This document shows positions 63,012-64,000 of a DNA stretch of 64,000 nt, one piece after another. Numbering within the stretch: the stretch's first letter is position 1; each line of letters starts with the position of its first letter. The notes under the pieces are model-generated. The model did not search any database. It was not told where the DNA came from and saw nothing but the letters and a program-made list of their open reading frames with translations. Made by a program: the position numbers and the translations under genes. Origin of the DNA: Lichenicoccus sp965276875 (GTDB lineage: Bacteria > Pseudomonadota > Alphaproteobacteria > Acetobacterales > Acetobacteraceae); the NCBI RefSeq assembly GCF_965276875.1, contig NZ_OZ255701.1:2976001-3040000 (forward strand). Reading direction: 5' to 3'.

Positions 63012-64000
63012 TCATGGCGGCTGCGGGCCAGACGCCATCCGCCACGCTCCCATCCGCCACAGCAGGAAGGCCTGCTGGTCGGCGATGTCGTTGGCATGCG
63101 GCGCGCGCATCGCACCGACCAACCCAGGCCGCAACAACGCGGGGCGGAACAGGTCCGGACGGCGGATGATCGCAGCACTGATCAGGTCGTTGCCGCCTGC
63201 CGACAGATGCGCGGGATCGGTGAGGTGGCGCGCGATCAGCGACTCGGCGCAAGCGATGAAGTCGCGGGAGGGAGCGCCGCCGCGCAGGTGCGCGACCGCG
63301 AACACGCCGCCGGCATCAAGCCAGGGCAGCAGGGTCGGCATAAAGGTCGGATCGTAGGCCTCGGCGCCATCGAGCAGCAGCGGCCGCCGGCCGTCAAAGG
63401 GGGTATCACGCCGGCTGACGATGGAGAGCGCAATCAGGGTGCCGTCGTCGGCTCGCGCCGTCGTCTCGATCGCCTGATAGGGGCGCAATCCACGCGCGAA
63501 CGGCGGCACCAGACCGAGATCAGCGACGCTATGGGTGCGGGGATCGTAGTGCAGCCAGACCAGCGGCTGCACCCAGGATTGCAGACCGATATCGGCGCCC
63601 GCTTGACGCGGATCGGTGACCAGGCCGCCGGCATCCGAACCAGGAGGTGCAATCGTGCCGCTGAAGGGCAGGGTGACGATCTGCGGCCGCGGCGCGCCGC
63701 TGGCCAGCCGCAGCAGGCTCATCGCGGCACCGTCGCGGCGGGCAAAATACAACGCGTCGCGGGCCAGCCCCAGCCCGGTGAGCGTGCCGCTGCCTGGCGC
63801 TACGACCGTCCGCCCGTGGGCAAAGGCGTTCGTGTCGTTCAGAGCGGCCTCGACGATGCTGCCCTGCGGCGAAACCCGCCGCGTCAGCATGTCGATGCGC
63901 GCGCCACGCACCGCGATTGCCACCACGCCATCGGCCTGTACCGCGACCAGCGACCAGGGGATCGCCCCAGGCGTTGCTTTAGTCGTCGCCAGCGACGCAA
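63012..64000 (-). CDS. Prolyl-oligopeptidase-like protein lacking the catalytic serine, 5' end outside the window
   Basis: The frame is open to the window edge, so the N-terminus is missing. The visible part covers the end of a beta-propeller and the start of an S9A-type catalytic domain (LRGGAPSRDFIACAESLIARHL). Where active peptidases have GGSxGG, this protein reads SAGGNDLI, so the nucleophile is replaced by alanine. The protein ends about 55 residues later, before the Asp and His of the triad. It is probably a truncated pseudoenzyme or a decaying gene. A GTG at 63926 is only a possible internal start. Confidence 0.7.
   Translation of the reverse strand, partial: ASLATTKATPGAIPWSLVAVQADGVVAIAVRGARIDMLTRRVSPQGSIVEAALNDTNAFAHGRTVVAPGSGTLTGLGLARDALYFARRDGAAMSLLRLASGAPRPQIVTLPFSGTIAPPGSDAGGLVTDPRQAGADIGLQSWVQPLVWLHYDPRTHSVADLGLVPPFARGLRPYQAIETTARADDGTLIALSIVSRRDTPFDGRRPLLLDGAEAYDPTFMPTLLPWLDAGGVFAVAHLRGGAPSRDFIACAESLIARHLTDPAHLSAGGNDLISAAIIRRPDLFRPALLRPGLVGAMRAPHANDIADQQAFLLWRMGAWRMASGPQPP

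Overview
The window is GC-rich, densely packed bacterial DNA with many ATGA, GTGA and TTGA stop/start overlaps. The gene content suggests an alphaproteobacterium, most like Rhodospirillales/Acetobacteraceae: a bacterial-type ceramide locus, the CobG-type (oxygen-dependent) cobalamin pathway, an Mrp-type antiporter operon and a metal-resistance island. No rRNA, tRNA, CRISPR array or intact insertion sequence was seen. The taxonomic placement is inference from gene content only.

Layout. (1) 0-11.3 kb is an envelope sphingolipid locus. It holds an LptF/LptG permease pair, a three-gene reverse-strand set for polar headgroup work (glycosyltransferase, nucleotidyltransferase, CDP-alcohol phosphotransferase), a lipid hydroxylase, a GNAT-like probable ceramide synthase, and a reverse operon of acyl-AMP ligase, ketosphinganine-reductase-like SDR, acyl carrier protein and serine palmitoyltransferase. 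A 120-bp twin-hairpin element lies between the two halves. (2) 11.7-13.8 kb holds a Gfo/Idh/MocA dehydrogenase divergent from a PhyH-type dioxygenase. (3) 13.8-24.4 kb is a cobalamin cluster: cobG-H-I-J, cobK on the opposite strand, cobL-E-M, cbiD on the opposite strand, then cobB-T-S.

(4) 24.4-33.7 kb is an unassigned catabolic island. One operon encodes an outer-membrane channel, a small lipoprotein and an alpha/beta hydrolase. A second encodes a TauD-like dioxygenase, an MmgE/PrpD protein, an AtuA-family protein, a DUF4387 protein and a citrate-synthase-like protein with an N-terminal helix-turn-helix. An MFS transporter diverges from the second operon. A ten-base motif shared by both control regions suggests co-regulation. 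This is the best candidate for an undescribed system. (5) 34.2-38.4 kb is a seven-gene Mrp/Mbh-type antiporter module without the large MrpA subunit.

(6) 38.7-42.9 kb is a decaying region: an SDR, an NADP-dependent reductase, a LysR regulator and two frameshifted SRPBCC genes. (7) 43.0-57.1 kb is a metal-resistance island. It has an ars operon (arsR, two arsenate reductases, acr3, arsH, a CDF-like exporter), then small Cys/Met-rich envelope proteins, a broken DUF411 gene, a thioredoxin-reductase-like flavoprotein, a methyltransferase and a CusCBA-type RND pump. (8) 57.1-64.0 kb has an alpha-ribazole-phosphatase-like gene, an SDR, an acetyl-CoA synthetase with an MFS transporter, a DUF2382 stress protein, and a prolyl-oligopeptidase relative that lacks its catalytic serine and runs off the window.
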